In this document: piece after piece, positions 43,822 through 56,985 of the stretch
Layout of the letters: every line of letters begins with the position of its first letter
How positions within the stretch are numbered: the stretch's first letter is position 1
Assembly: GCF_040954835.1 (NCBI RefSeq)
Contig: NC_090698.1
Coordinates: 69,633,284 to 69,697,283, forward strand
Length of the DNA: 64,000 nt
From: Lepisosteus oculatus
Lineage: Eukaryota > Chordata > Actinopteri > Semionotiformes > Lepisosteidae
Direction of reading: 5' to 3'
Program-made: the position numbers and the translations under genes
The notes under the pieces: model-generated
Told to the model about the DNA's origin: nothing
Seen by the model: only the letters and a program-made list of their open reading frames with translations
Databases searched by the model: none

Positions 43822-44078
43822 AGATAAGATAAGATCACTTTATTTGCCATATGCAATTTCTTGCATTAGGAATTTGTCTTTTCGCATACCCCAGCTTGCT
43901 CTCCATGAGACACAGACACACAGATGGGGAGAGAGAAGCTTGGGGTCAGAGCGCAGGGTCAGCCATTTATACAGCGCCCCCGGAGCAGCTGGGGTGAAGG
44001 GCCTTGCTCAGGGGCCCAACGGAGTAGGATTCCTCTGCCGGCCGCGGGATTTGAACCGGCATCCTTCCAGCCACCCTT
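43822..44078 (-). repeat. tRNA-derived SINE, minus orientation
   Basis: Reading on the minus strand: a B box (GGTTCAAATCCC, read here as GGGATTTGAACC), GCCGGCAGAGGAATCC, GGGCCCCTGAGCAAGG, a body with CTCATGGAGAGCAAGC, and a tail of CAAGAAATTG...GCCA...AAGTGATCTTATCTTATC. Its tRNA A-box end is lost here. Confidence 0.8.
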
Positions 44079-44085
44079 TTTTTTT

Positions 44086-44133
44086 TAAGATAAGATCACT
44101 TTATTAGCCATAGACAATTTCTTGCATTAGGAA
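44086..44133 (-). repeat. Second tail fragment of the same SINE
   Basis: AAGATAAGATCACTTTATTA and TTTCTTGCATTAGGAA repeat the first 48 bp of the neighbour at 43822. This suggests two tail-end insertions at one site. Confidence 0.7.
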
Positions 44134-45036
44134 GAAGTAAAGAACTGGAGAAAAGTTATGTGCTTTCCTGTGTCCCACCCTGGGCTAGCACATCTGCCAC
44201 ATCTGGCCTCTCTAACTGGACATATGAATCCCTCCCTTACTCCCATTGCCTGGACTGGTGCTGCAGAATGACTGCAGTGTTTATTATTATTATTATTGTG
44301 ATTATTATTATTGTGATTGTTTTTATTGTTATTGCTGTGATTGAAATATTCCAAACTTACAGACACTTTAGAAACATTCTAAAGTTTCTGCACATACAAC
44401 AGAGACTGAGGATTTCAATCCATCAAGGTGTTGTGTCTCACAAGAAGCAACAGGGTGGGACGGAATGCCAAGAAGATTCTGCTCATTCCCAAACTGAAAC
44501 AATTCTAATTAAGCAACAGCAATTCGGTCGTGTTCTCAGCTGATTTGATTTCAGGTGTGGTGAATTTGAGACGACCGTCCCGCAGAGCGAAGCTGCATTT
44601 TTTGCCGCTGATTGTGAACCACGAGACTGGTGTGCTGCTCTTGAGCAAGGATTTCTCCAGTGCCCACACCCTCCACCCACCCCTCCCCCTCATTCGACAA
44701 TGTCAGCGATCCAAACAACGAGGAACCGAAAAGCGAATGTACTGCAAGATACCATCTTATGCCTTTTGCTTCGGTTTCAATCTACATGTAGGTGTTAATT
44801 TAGCAACTGTCACTGTGGATGGAATGTGTGTCTTCTGACAATTCCGTTTTACATGATTTATTTATATATATTATATACATTTGACTGTCAATTTCAACCA
44901 CAGAGACATGCTGTTTTATACAGCTGGGTATTTTACTGAAGGAATCAGAGTACAGTCTCTTTCACTAGGCATGACCTCACCTGGGATTTTAAGTCACACA
45001 TTTCCAGGTAGAGGAGGGAGCCCTCAACACTGTTTC

Positions 45037-45078
<42 letters not shown>

Positions 45079-48000
45079 TTCCAAAAGGGCACAAATAAAT
45101 CAAAAGGTTAAATGAATGATAATGAGCCTTCCCTTGAAAGGATTTGGCCAAGACTATACCCACGTGGTTGGTATAGATAGATGCACATAAGTTCCTTGTT
45201 CTCTAGCACATCTTTGATGAACACAGCATAATTCAGAGGAAATTGGTTAAACAAATATTTACCAACAGGCAATAATACTCTACACACAATATAAACATAA
45301 AACACACATAGTACAGGAGATGTTTACAGACAAGGCGTCCAAGAGGCCTAATGTCATATCCACCCAGGACAGTCCCAGACTCAAACCAAACATTCAACTC
45401 TTAATGCCTGCAAAGGCCAGAATAAGAGATAAGCTGCCTTCTAAACTAAACAGAATGCAACCTACAGTTAAATCTCTCTTTCTCTGCAAACCTGGATGCC
45501 ACACATTAAATAACCGTATTCTAAAAAGCAGTGATTAAGCAGAAGAGGCTGTTTTTAACTGAGGGATTCTTTGCTTAGGAAATTAAAGCTTCCTAAAATC
45601 TGTAGTGTAAAGAATGTTTGTTGTTTTAACCGGATTTATTAGCAATGAAATTATGGAGACCGGCCTGACAAGGTGTAGCAGAGAACAGCCTGTGTTATAC
45701 ACCCCCAGATTCCATTCCGTTCCCGAGTCACTGAAGTTGAAATCAGTCAATACAGCAGCGTGACTGGCTCCCAGCAAGAATCCCTTACAAGGCAGCTCTT
45801 AATCAGACACAATATGCTGTATGCAAAACTAACTGCTAACAATCGGCACCATTTATCAGATCAACAGTGTGTAATCCAAACATGTCACTGTCATGTTAAG
45901 ACTTCTTAAGTTATACCATTGTGTTTGTCCAGGGCAGTTCTCTGCCGAACCGCAGCTGAGCAAATGAAAGAGGGGAAGGGATGCTTGGTAGACTCAATTG
46001 TGAGGGTTTGCCCTCAACTGTCTGTGTTAAAGGCAGGAGCGGAAAATGAATGTGGTCCATTAGATCTCAAGTCAGAAGAGCTAAAACAGACTCAGTGAAA
46101 GGAAAGGCAGGCAAAGACAAAGATGAGAAATGCAACTGCCCCAGTACAGGGGAACTGATCAGTTTTCCACAGGAATGCAGCACCTTGTATTCCTTGTATG
46201 ATCAGTATTGTGCAAGAGCATACGCATCAGACTGCACATGGTGTCTCCCAGGCTACTAGATATTGATGTGTTTCCATTATAGGCATGGTCTGGTATCATG
46301 TACATTAGGGCCACTTCAAATAAGCAGAGTGCTAAGGCACTCTGAGGCACGAGTCCTGTTGCACAGAACGTGAGCTGGAAGCCATGTTCCATCAGCAAAA
46401 CACTCTGAGGAGGAGTTGTGCTTGGTGTGTCTGAGAAAGAAGGGAGCCAATAGGTCTGCTATGCTGGCCTCTGTGTTTAAAAAAAAAGTTCATACACTGT
46501 GCTTAAGTGTTGGTTTAAAATACTTTGCTGCATGTGAGGATTAGACATGAAAATATACTCAGCTGCTAATGTCATGAGTCACCTCGCCTTCTCTGCTATT
46601 TTGTTCATCACAGCTTACCAGTATCGTGTCCAATACCTACTCAATAGCAGCTCACATACTCCTATCTCCACAGCAGACAATGGTGATACGAGCGTTTTTA
46701 ATTTACTGGAACAATTCTAAAAAAACAATCTGTAGTTTACTGATACAACATGAAACATGCATAAAAAACAACAAAAGTCACAACATATTTGTGAATCTAT
46801 CTGCTGTGATAAGAATGGTTGATTGTTCACTCAGGATTACAAACATAAGATTTAACGTCACAAATTAAAATCAATCAACAATGTGTGTCCTATCTACCTT
46901 ATTACCTGTCATAGGCAAATCTCATATAGTCACATTTAGATTCTCGAAGATAAGTAAATATACATTAACTGCTTTATTAAACTCATTTGGAATAATTCTT
47001 GAGAATTATAATATGAAGAAGGAAATGTTATACTCACATGATGTGATGGACAAATGTAACTTGATGAGTTGGACCCTCCTGGTTAGATTGATATTAAGCT
47101 GCGTCGGGTTGTCTGTCAACCAGTTTCTTCAGCTGCTCGCTCTGTGCTGGGAATGTCCTGATGTGGAGAGGAGATAGATAGAGAGAGGAGACGTTTCCTA
47201 AGCATTGCTGAGAACAGCTATGCGAGAAAGTTATTTTCCTGCTGGACTTCAATCTATCAGTCTTGGACTTCGATTGAAACTATGGAGTATTCAACTGATT
47301 CTCAACTTTCACTAGTCGATATTCACTTTAACATAACCAAGCACTTAAGTTGTCACCACAATTTAATCCATAACACCCAGGTCTCCATCTCTTTACTTTA
47401 CAGCCATCCCTAGACCTCAGCAATATATCACCAGGCCGATCTTGTGTGCTCGGGGATGCATTGCCATTTGTGTCCCTGATGTAGTAGCAGCCAGGTTTGC
47501 TGTTTCCTTACTCTGTCTCACTCTGAGAAACTGCATGTCTGTCTGCTGATGTTTTGGCACAGGGGAAACCTGTGACTCGACCTGTGCCATGGGGTTGAAT
47601 ACTCAAGAGCCTGGTGATTAATGTAGACAGAAAGTAAAGAGTGTGTGATATACAGTACATGGGTATTTGAGAAAAGTCCAGTTAAGACTAACTGGAGAAG
47701 AAAGATCATGCAGTCTTCTTAAAGAGGGACTTACAAATAAGAACTAAGATCCTGGAAAGGGTCTGCAACAGCAGAGCAGAAAAATTAACATTCAGAAAAC
47801 CAAGATGGGAATGCTGGGATTAAGGTGGTGGGTGTGTCAGTGTTTGACATTTATGCAACGTGGTATTTTAGCCACGGTGGCCCAGAACATTACCCACAGT
47901 ATCTCACTGCTCTAGGCTGTAACTCACGTTACTTAAAAACACTAAGAATCGAAAGAGGATTTCAAAGGAGCATGCATGTTTTGCAAGCAAGATGCTGATG

Positions 48001-49600
48001 AATTCCCTCAAATGTCATTTCACACTTGGGATTACTGGCCACCTCCTTCCATCTCCCGGCTCGCACCTCAGGAACATCAGGCAGCAACACAAGGGCCACT
48101 CAAAACCACTGCATGGCAGTTATTAACTGAAGTTCGGGAGGGGGCTTACAACGGCAAGCCAATCACACACAGCCGTGCCTAGTCACTATCATTGCGAGAC
48201 TAGCTACATGAACTGGACTCACGCCTCCCCTCACATTCGTCTCCAGGAACCCCCCTCCTCCACCACCCCCACCTTGCAACTGCCCCACGGTCCACTCGGT
48301 CTGAAAGGGTTCGAGCCTCCTCGTCCTGTGGCCAGGAGGCTACCTCTTCACCAAGCTGGTTAAGCCAAACGTTTCTCAACACGTATTCCAAAGCACTGTA
48401 CTCTTGGAAGCTGGGAAGTCGTTGTTCCTAGAAAGCTTTCGTTAAGCGGCACAAATCGTGCTACCTTTTCCAAATGCCTTTGTGGAATTATTTTAACAAT
48501 GTGTTTTGGAATATGTACAGGACCTATAATTCTGTAACTTAAATGGAGTAAATGGAGTTACTTGACAGCAAGCACAAAAACAACTACACAGGCTGCGTGT
48601 GACAAAGCAGAGACAGTGTAGCTAATTTAATAATGGGTTAGAAAAATGTTCCAAACACCCAACACTGCCACTCTGCTGAGATGAAAACAGTCACTGTGAA
48701 GTCATTTATATTTAATTTACAAGAATTCAGCTCCGATATAAAACAAAAGTATGTGAATATGTACCATTTTTTTCCACCCGGTTTTCAGGAAACAACTGCT
48801 GGGGCCCATACTGTAGACATAAAAAGAACTGATCTATGATGACCTTCAGTGCTGTGGTTATCACACACCTGCTGGTTTGCATTCCAGCTCAGCCCTCATT
48901 TACACAATTGGACACAATCCAACTCCTGATTGATCTAATCGTAGGACTAATTCAAACTTTTTCGGCTCTTAAATGTGTCAGATGAAACCATGATAAACTG
49001 GTTGCCACTATCGTGTTTGAAAAAGTAACTAGGGCTCCGGGCCTTTGAGAAGAAAAGGGTTCCAATGTACAGTACCAGCTTGTTGATTTCTGCGCCCGAG
49101 AGAAGGGCAAAAGCCCAGAACACTACCATGTCAAAATGATATATCCCACAGACCAGTAGAGTTGTCCTGTTCTAGAACATAGCAAACACTGGATAAAAAG
49201 TACATCAGGACACTTTTTATACCCTCAGCCTGGAACCAGTTTCTTGTTGAAATTACACAGATTTAAAGACTTGTGTGCACATCTGCAAACGTTAATGTTA
49301 GAGACCTACTGTACATATAAGCTAAGCTGGTTAAAAAAAATCTCAAAAGGATACTAACATTTTAACAAGTGTAAAAAGAAATACATGATCTCTACCAAGG
49401 TATTCTGTGTTGCGATTTGTGCAGCAGTCTCTACGCGCTATCAATAACATCACCTTTAGCAGCTCAGAGATGCCAAAAATGTCCTTTAACCAGATTTTTA
49501 TTCTAAAAACTCTAAACAAACTTGTTTTGGAAAATCAAGTTTGGAAACAGTAACAGGAAGAAATAAAAAAACAGCTCAATCATAATTCATAAAGTATTTT
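44134..49600. other. Intergenic DNA, nothing coding recognised
   Basis: Microsatellites include ATT-rich DNA at about 44280-44340 and (TAA)n at 45039-45078. A MITE-like block (CACACACCTGCTGG) lies near 48865. No splice-bounded open frame is convincing. Confidence 0.45.
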
Positions 49601-52600
49601 TAATTTATTATTGTACACTTCGAGTTAAATATCTGTTATGACACATTTCTATTCTTCCTGATGTTTTTTCAGCATGCAGCTTACAGTGAGCTTTGATCAG
49701 AAACTTCTTCAAACTGTCAGGGGTTCCCATCTGGGCTGAAATAGATTTGTTCTCTTCTGTTAAAATAATATATCCATATAGTTGTATGTATAACAAAATC
49801 AATGATGCAAAATACTTTTTAACAATCTCAAAAAGAAGAAAAAGTTAAATTACAAAACTTTACAGTAACAAATGCTGCATTACATATTTACTATTTAGTG
49901 AAAGTAGCACAGCTCATTAAATTATCAGAAACACAAGAGGCATAGTTTATAGTCATTATTAAATAAAGAAATAGGAAGCTAGAGTTACCATGGAGCAGCT
50001 TGCACCATGTTGTCTGAATACAACACGGACTGCTTTATGTTATTCATCAAGACAAAAGCCTGCTGGGTTTTTCAATACGCTTATCCTCCTCCACAGAACC
50101 ACCTGAAGTTACACTTTAAAACTATGGTCCCAGCCAGTTTGTGCAACACATACCCCAGCTGAGACTATAGTTATAGTGCTGTATAGTCTCCATTATATCA
50201 TACAACATCTGGACCACAGGAAAATATCTGATTTATACAAGACAACTACATTTTGGGGGGCGGGAGCAGTATTTCATGGGACAAATTTAAGTGGGATAAG
50301 ATCAGGTTGGCCAGCTTTTACTAAGCTGTAGGGAATCTGACGAGGAATTCTGAAATGATCACACCCATTGTTTCAGAACAGCACTTCCAATCTACATCCA
50401 CAGTAAGAAGAAAACGACCTGAGGCCTACTCTTTAAGTCTTCAAGGAAAAACAAAAACTCAGTGTTTTTAAAGTTGGTTTTGAGAAGCTTTCTTAAAATG
50501 TGGGACCATTTCAGCACCAGTATCAAACTACTGTTATTCCCTGTCAGTACATCCGCTGATCTGCTCATTCATGGGTAGACCTGTAGTAAACCAAATACAA
50601 AATGCACTAAAAAGAGAAGCTTGGAGAGCTCCGAGCAGCGCTCTCAACAGTCAGGGGCAGGTTTCCCCTTGAGGTATTTGCAAAACATTTTCCCACTCAC
50701 ACCAATCCCCTCCACTGTCAAAGAAGAGTGCCTTAGTGACGCTTACAGAGTCAAATCCATGGTCTGCATCACCTGCATGCAAAGCCTGCAGTGCAGCACT
50801 CTGTAGCACATGCACCAGTCCGTTCATGCAGAATCTGCAGAGATGGAGAGGCCATGCTGTACTGTTGTAATGAATCCAGACCGAGTCCAGGACTGTAAAT
50901 GCATCTGCTTGGGAGTACAGGCTGGATGAGCATTACTGAAGCTACAGTATACAGGAGCAGTGCAGCCTGGTCTCAGGCCGGAACGGGATTTCCTGAGCTT
51001 TGGCTAAAGACGCTGCACTAAGGAAAGGAAATGGAACAGAGATGCATGTCGGACATGCAGTACATCAGTAACTTCTTAATACTGTTGATGCAAAATTTAC
51101 ACAGCAGTGGGGTATTCAGAGGTGGAGGCCAGACCGAGGACAACTAGCCCACACTGTCACACTCCACTCCCACTTCGCCCTCATGATTTCACTCCCCTCC
51201 ATGGTCCTGTACTCTCCCTCTGCGCTTTGGTTAATTAAAAACACTGGTAAGTGCATTCTGAGCTACGATTTCCACATTTACATGTCTAAACCGAATGCAA
51301 TATGCATAATGTTTTTAATATCTGTAATTAAGTTGTACTAAATTTTACTGCATTGTTGTATTCAAATAAAGTACACAGCAAAAGCCAAAATGCCTCTTAT
51401 TTTATTTTCAATTATCTCATATAATTGGCTTTCATATCTTTACTCTTTACTTGTCACCAAGCCATTTAGGATATTGTAAAGAGTTGGGTTTTTTTCATCA
51501 GAGGTTTCATGTTAAAAATTAAAAACATCTACTATAATATCTAAACTGCCTTTTAAGATACTGCATATTTACATGATATTAATATCTGTATAACAGATAA
51601 AGTTGAATGTATATAGATGATAAGTCTTGCTATTATTCGTTATCTAATCTGTATTCAATTCCAGTTTATCCATCAATGCTGGTACAATTCTTCATGTATG
51701 AGTAATACACAGCACCTTCCATTTGGGACTAGATAAAACTTCAGGCATTGCTGCTTCTATAAATAAACCAATATCTGCCAACCGTACTCAAAAGTCACTT
51801 ACCAAGTTTTTAAACCAGCTGTATTTATCTGTCAAAGACGTGGGATAACCTTGCAGTCACAGATTACACACTGATGAACGTATTCTTTGGGAATCCGGCT
51901 GCAGTGTATGATAACCCTGTTTCGGTGGCCAGCGAAGGGAGGGATATTCAAGCCCCTGGAGGATACAGACTCTCCAGAACCTAGCATGGTGGTGAACACG
52001 TTTTTCTAGATGTTCCCCTAAATAGTGAACTTGGCAGAAGTGAAGCAGGGAGACCCCTTTTTTTTAAACAACCCCCCGACACTCATGGTCACCCTTTTGG
52101 GCAGCGTTTGCCCCTGCTGAGCTGGGGAGCAGAGAGAGCGAACAGGCAGGCTTCTGTCCTTTCACATTCCCCGGAGTGCCCCCAGTGTGGTCAACACCAC
52201 TGCCGTGCGCTCCAGGGGACACGGGCACGATCAGTCCTCTGGACACCCTGGCCGAGGACGCAGCTCTCCGAAGGCGTGTGAAACCAGCCGGAGCTGTGGC
52301 CGCCTGCGAAACGTTTGATTTTTTTAAAAAAAAAAGTCTCGGTATGAATTGCATCAGAAATATAAGGAGACAGTACAAGGACTGTTTTAAGTTCAAAACA
52401 GTAGAGCTCAAATTTCAACTGGTAATTTCAGAGTCTGTGCTTATCTCTCACGTACGCAAGAGGGTGTTAATCAGGGAAATGGCATGACTCCAACTTTGAT
52501 CCTTGTAGAAAGGGAGGAAATATAAATCCTTCCAGGGGGAACCTCTTTGTTTTTCACCTAGAAATGCTGCCGGGAGAATCCATCGCGATCCAGTGCCTCC

Positions 52601-53554
52601 TTGCCCAGAGGGATTGTGGGCCTTGTGTTTGAGGAGGAGGGTATGAGCCGGACTGTGGGGGGCTCTTCTTTCACCCTCCCGACACCGGCAGCTAGCTCTC
52701 CGAGAAATCCGCCTTTTTAAAAATCACTCACTCCTGAGACATCGTCTCATTTCTGTGGGATCTCACCTTTCCTTTTTAACCACCCCCCCCTTACAGAATC
52801 CACACATGATTTTCCAGTTTGAGCTCGAGCTTTTTCACCTGCTGCAGACTCCACTCAGTTTCTAAAAGCCCATCAGCAACAGCGCATATATCCTGGGAAA
52901 AAAAAACAAAACAAAACAAAACACAGAGCGCATAGCAAAGCCTGTGAGCAAAATGGGTGTTGGCCCTCTCGATTCATCTCATTACCGGTGGAGATCAGCT
53001 TGTGTTGACCGTCACATCTAATCAGCTACACAGAACAGACGCCTCGTCAAGATGTCCTCTCAACGAACGTGTTGCCGAGATTCCGGGGGGGGGGGGGCTA
53101 AATCAAAACCAAACAGCCATACTTGACTGGCACATCCCCGCTGCCTTTGATCCTTTATTCCAAAAAGCCCATTCCCATTCCCGGTGCAGGACATGCAGCT
53201 GGATGCAAAACACGGGGACGGCGGTGCAATTCCAGGCCACGACGGTGTCGATTCAACGGGGTCTTTCGGGTGAACTGGGTGAACTCAACGGGTGGGACGG
53301 TCTAAGTGCTCTCCTCCCATCTGAAGTCCCCCAGCCTTCGCTGAAATCCGCTCCCCTCCTCCTTCCTGGCCGGCGCTGGGGCAGCTTGCTGAGGACACAG
53401 AGGGGATGGCTGTGTGGGGCAGATTTAGAGGTTGATGAGTCAACGGTACCCTTCCCGACCTTCCACCAAACGATGTCTCCCGGGTGGGGAGAAGACGATG
53501 CCCTCTCGGTCGCCACCGGCGACGTGTCCTCTCCCCCCCCCCCGGCTGCGCGGC
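49601..53554 (-). other. Possible long 3' UTR of the minus-strand gene
   Basis: AT-rich DNA follows the minus-strand stop at 53555. A minus-strand AATAAA (TTTATT at about 49605) could end it, giving a UTR of about 4 kb. G13 (53085-53097) and C-runs occur. No gene is otherwise seen here. Confidence 0.3.
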
Positions 53555-54111
53555 CTACACCTGCGTCTGCAGCCAGCTGCGGGGGTCCAGCTTGGCCCGC
53601 AGGTTCCTGAGGCTGCGCCGCGCCGGCGAGGGCCGAGAGAAGGGGGCGCTGTCCGACTCGGGGGTGGTGCTGCCCTCGCTGGAGCTGTTGCTGGAGGTGG
53701 AGGTGGAGCTGGAGCAGGAGAGGCTGGGCTGGGCGGCGCGCGAGGCGGCCGATTGGCCCAGGCACGCGGGGACACTGAAGCCCCGCCCCCGGAGGCTGCT
53801 GAGCTTGGCGTCCAGGGAGAGCGTCCGCGGACGGGGCCGCGGCAGGGGGGACTCCCAGGCGCGGCGGGCGCTGCGGGGGCTGTCGCTGTCGGAGGAAGGC
53901 GGGCCTCCCTGCGCGCTCCGCGGGGGCCGTGATTGGAAGTAGGGGTAGGGGTTGTGTCCGGCTCCCCGATGGGGTCGCTGGCACGCCGGGGAGCCCTCGA
54001 AGAGAGCCATCCAGGGAGGGGAGGCCCCCAGGGGTCCCCTCAAGTCAAACTCCTGCACACGCTGGGCCAGGATGTCGGTCACTGTCCCGATGTCATCAGA
54101 GGCATCAATAA
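53555..54111 (-). CDS. Terminal exon of an unrecognised protein gene
   Basis: The exon starts after a strong minus-strand acceptor (CTCTCTTCCCCGCAG, ending at 54112) and runs 185 complete codons to TAG at 53555-53557. It begins VIDASDDIGTVTDILAQRVQ, passes through a Ser/Arg/Pro-rich disordered region with many phosphorylatable SP sites and a long Ser run (SSSTSTSSNSSSEGS), and ends in a basic, possibly helical RRSLRNLRAKLDPRSWLQTQ. Two bases of its first codon lie in this exon. The strong acceptor, the coding-like start and the defined C-terminus argue for a real gene; high GC makes the antisense frames open too. I do not recognise the family. Upstream exons lie rightward. Confidence 0.65.
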
Positions 54112-56082
54112 CTGCGGGGAAGAGAGAGAAAGAGTGAGGAAGAGGGAAGAAAAACACTGCGCAAGAGAGACGCCTCTTCTGCTCCAGTTAGTGCCACAGA
54201 CAGGACAAGCAGCAGCTCAAGGGACATGACTCCACTCCTCAGCCTCACTCTTCTCCAGATGCCAATTCTTTGCTTATTACAGTATAGATGAAGACTTCCA
54301 GCACGTCAACAGCTCCCAAGCCTCCAACACTGTGCCTCCTGTCTCAGAGTACCCAATGGCTTCACTCTCTCAGACAGGTCCACATACAGGACAGCAGCTA
54401 GAGTCCTTCTGGTGGTCGATCTTCTGGGGAAAGCCTTTAATTTTGCAAACCCATGACTTTCTTTAAGAAAAAAATGCATAGAGCTGAATCACATATTTGA
54501 GCATAACTTGTCAGTGCTGGGGTCTGTGATGTAAAACACCTTATTAAACAAATTCAGCACTGATAGAAGCAGTATTAAACTCTGTCTGAGGCCCCAGAAA
54601 TAATCACTTACATTACCTCAGGATGAAAGCTCTAGCCTTTCCTTACTGGATTTATGATATATAATTAACTTTAAATCTTAAATATACAGAGTGCTAGTAA
54701 AATCACTAGCAGTTAAGAATCACTAGTACTCCGAAGAATCCCCTTAAAAGTAGCAAATAGACTTATGATCACCTTTTTTACAAAGTTTTAAGTACATATT
54801 TTTCTTAATAACTGCTTTAAGTTAAAATATTGACTTAAACACCATTACCATCTGCATCGTATTATATTTAAGAAATAGCAAGAACAGATTCAGCTTCTGA
54901 TCACAGAAAATGCACAAATAAAAGCAGGGGGTAGAACAGAAAAAAATCAGATTCAAAACTGTTGCCATTAACACTGATATACACATTTTCATTCATTCAT
55001 TCTTGGATGATTCTGAAAATGGGGCATTCCTCATGTTCTCCTTTAGTGCTGCAATACGGTTTGGTTTCGAGCAGCCAGATTGAGACAGTAAAGGCACATG
55101 TTGGTCCAGACTTCTGTTGCTCCCTGTACAACTACTCTCCATTCGTAATCCCAGAATCACAGGTCACTTGCAACATTTGCTCAGACAAGAGTACCGAGAA
55201 CTTCTCTGGTTGGCACCAACGTCTGAGCTGGGGGGGTTTGTGAGTGACAGGAGTATGGGACTCTGGGCTTGGGCCATGATCTCAAGTCCTGCCCGGTGGT
55301 GTGGACTTGTAGGCATGCCTGAGATTCTGAGTTAGGAAGAGATCCAGTTGTGCTTGTCTCAGTATATGAACGACTTCTGCTCAAAGCATGGCACTAACTG
55401 GTGACATCAGAGTCCGGGGCATCACCAGGATGTTACCCGATAGAAACATGTGGTCAAATCTGTTAGGTAGGTGTTTAGTCTTGCCTGCAAGTGGGATCTA
55501 AACACTACAGAAAAAACCTCACCGTCTTAAAACAGGTGGGATATCTGTCTGGTAAAGGTAAGAACCGTACATACCTGACGGAGTGTTAATAGTAAACTCT
55601 TAACTATTGTCCGATCGAGACCACTGATGCTTATTTGTACTTATTAAAAATAAGTCACAATGATAAGAAGATTGGTGCATGAAGTGGGAACACGAACGGA
55701 GCTACTGTAGGTACCAGCTCTAAATGGACACCAGTGAGATGCCATCACACCTGTGCGAACTCCCCTCTGCGGGGCTGTTGGGTGGGGGTAAGAGGCTACA
55801 CTGCCGCCCTGCTGGAGGTTGTGGTCTTTATCTGTAGAGAGATTTCAGGCTGGGAACTCTACCCGCCTTGTATGCACAAGAAAAGCTCTTTCTCCTGCAC
55901 GGACGCTTATCTGTCCTGCTGAGAACTATGCCTGTAATTCCTGCCATCTTGCTTTTGATGACTGGCACCTGCAGGACCCGCCTGTGTTCTGTCCAGGCCG
56001 GACTTCCTGTCTGACTCTGGAATTCGCATCCCGGGTTGCTCCAGCCTTTACCAGGGTATCCAACTTGCCACTAAATCATTCA
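54112..56082. other. Intron-like DNA
   Basis: Probably intron of the minus-strand gene. No exon or repeat family was recognised with confidence. Confidence 0.35.
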
Positions 56083-56667
56083 CAACAGTGCCAATTTCTC
56101 AGACCGGTTCTTAAACCCTCAGTAACACAATAAGTTCATCGACGTGAAGAGAAACATTTCACACAATTTTGAATTAAGCACAAAATTGTGAACTTTGTGA
56201 AAGTACCGTAAGTTGCCATGTGGTCACAAACTCGCATTCGAGTTCCCCATGAATTGCGGCCCTTCCTGCTCACTAGTCACCGTAATGACAAACGTAACGT
56301 GACGCATGAGAGAATCCATGCGGGCTGTACAGATATTTCTATACAGAAATGTTCCGATGTGATCTGCATGCAGAATCAACAAGTAGCATCTGCTGGCAAA
56401 ACCATCTTGAAATCAAAAGCAATATGTCGCCTGGATTAAAAGAGGTGTATTCACATGGCTGCTTCACCTCACTGGACGTTTTGCTGTCTCGTTTTGGACT
56501 GCAGAACATGGTGCTGCACATGCCTGGAAATTTATTTTGTGTCTATTTTGTGGTGTAAATTGCAGTTACCAGTGACTGTGTGCATTTTACTTTTCTTGTG
56601 GTTTGAAGTGCACTCATCAATGCCCATTCTCAAAATCTGAAAAAAAAGCATTGCAGATCCCCTTTAA
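56083..56667. mobile_element. TTAA-type non-autonomous DNA transposon, copy B
   Basis: It is collinear with 20914-21708: TTTCTCAGACCGGT, TTTTGAATTAAGCA, GTCACAAACTCGCATTCGAG, CCCTTCCTGCTCACTAGTC and the right end GCAGATCCCCTTTAA. The extreme left end is degraded. It lacks the GC-rich segment of copy A. Confidence 0.75.
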
Positions 56668-56835
56668 ATTTAAATTATATATCATTCAGTCTTATGTTTT
56701 GCTACTGCCCAGTGAATATTCTCAACAAAGCTCCCAAATCTTCTCCTGCCACAGTAACTTCTAAGGAATCTTATTTGAATTTAATGTGAGCACCCTGTCT
56801 ACAACTTGATTTGTGCATTGCAGTTTACTACCAAA

Positions 56836-56985
56836 GGCTAGGGTTCTGGACTCATCCAGGTTGCCAGTTCAAATCCCAGGTGAGACACTGCTGTTGTTCT
56901 CTTGATCAAGGTACTTCCCCCTGAATAATTATACCATGCTGTACAAAATGTTGCATTTGCTGAAAGTGTCACCCCAATAAATACT
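56836..56985 (+). repeat. tRNA-derived SINE-like sequence
   Basis: GCCAGTTCAAATCCCAGG is a good B box. CTTGATCAAGGTACTTCCCCC and CTGTACAAAATGTTGC-like sequence follow, ending in AATAAATAC. Confidence 0.6.

Noticed and set aside
53253-53984. Overlapping long ORFs on both strands around the minus-strand terminal exon
   Set aside because: High GC keeps several frames open. Only the frame entered from the acceptor at 54112 has a splice-defined start.
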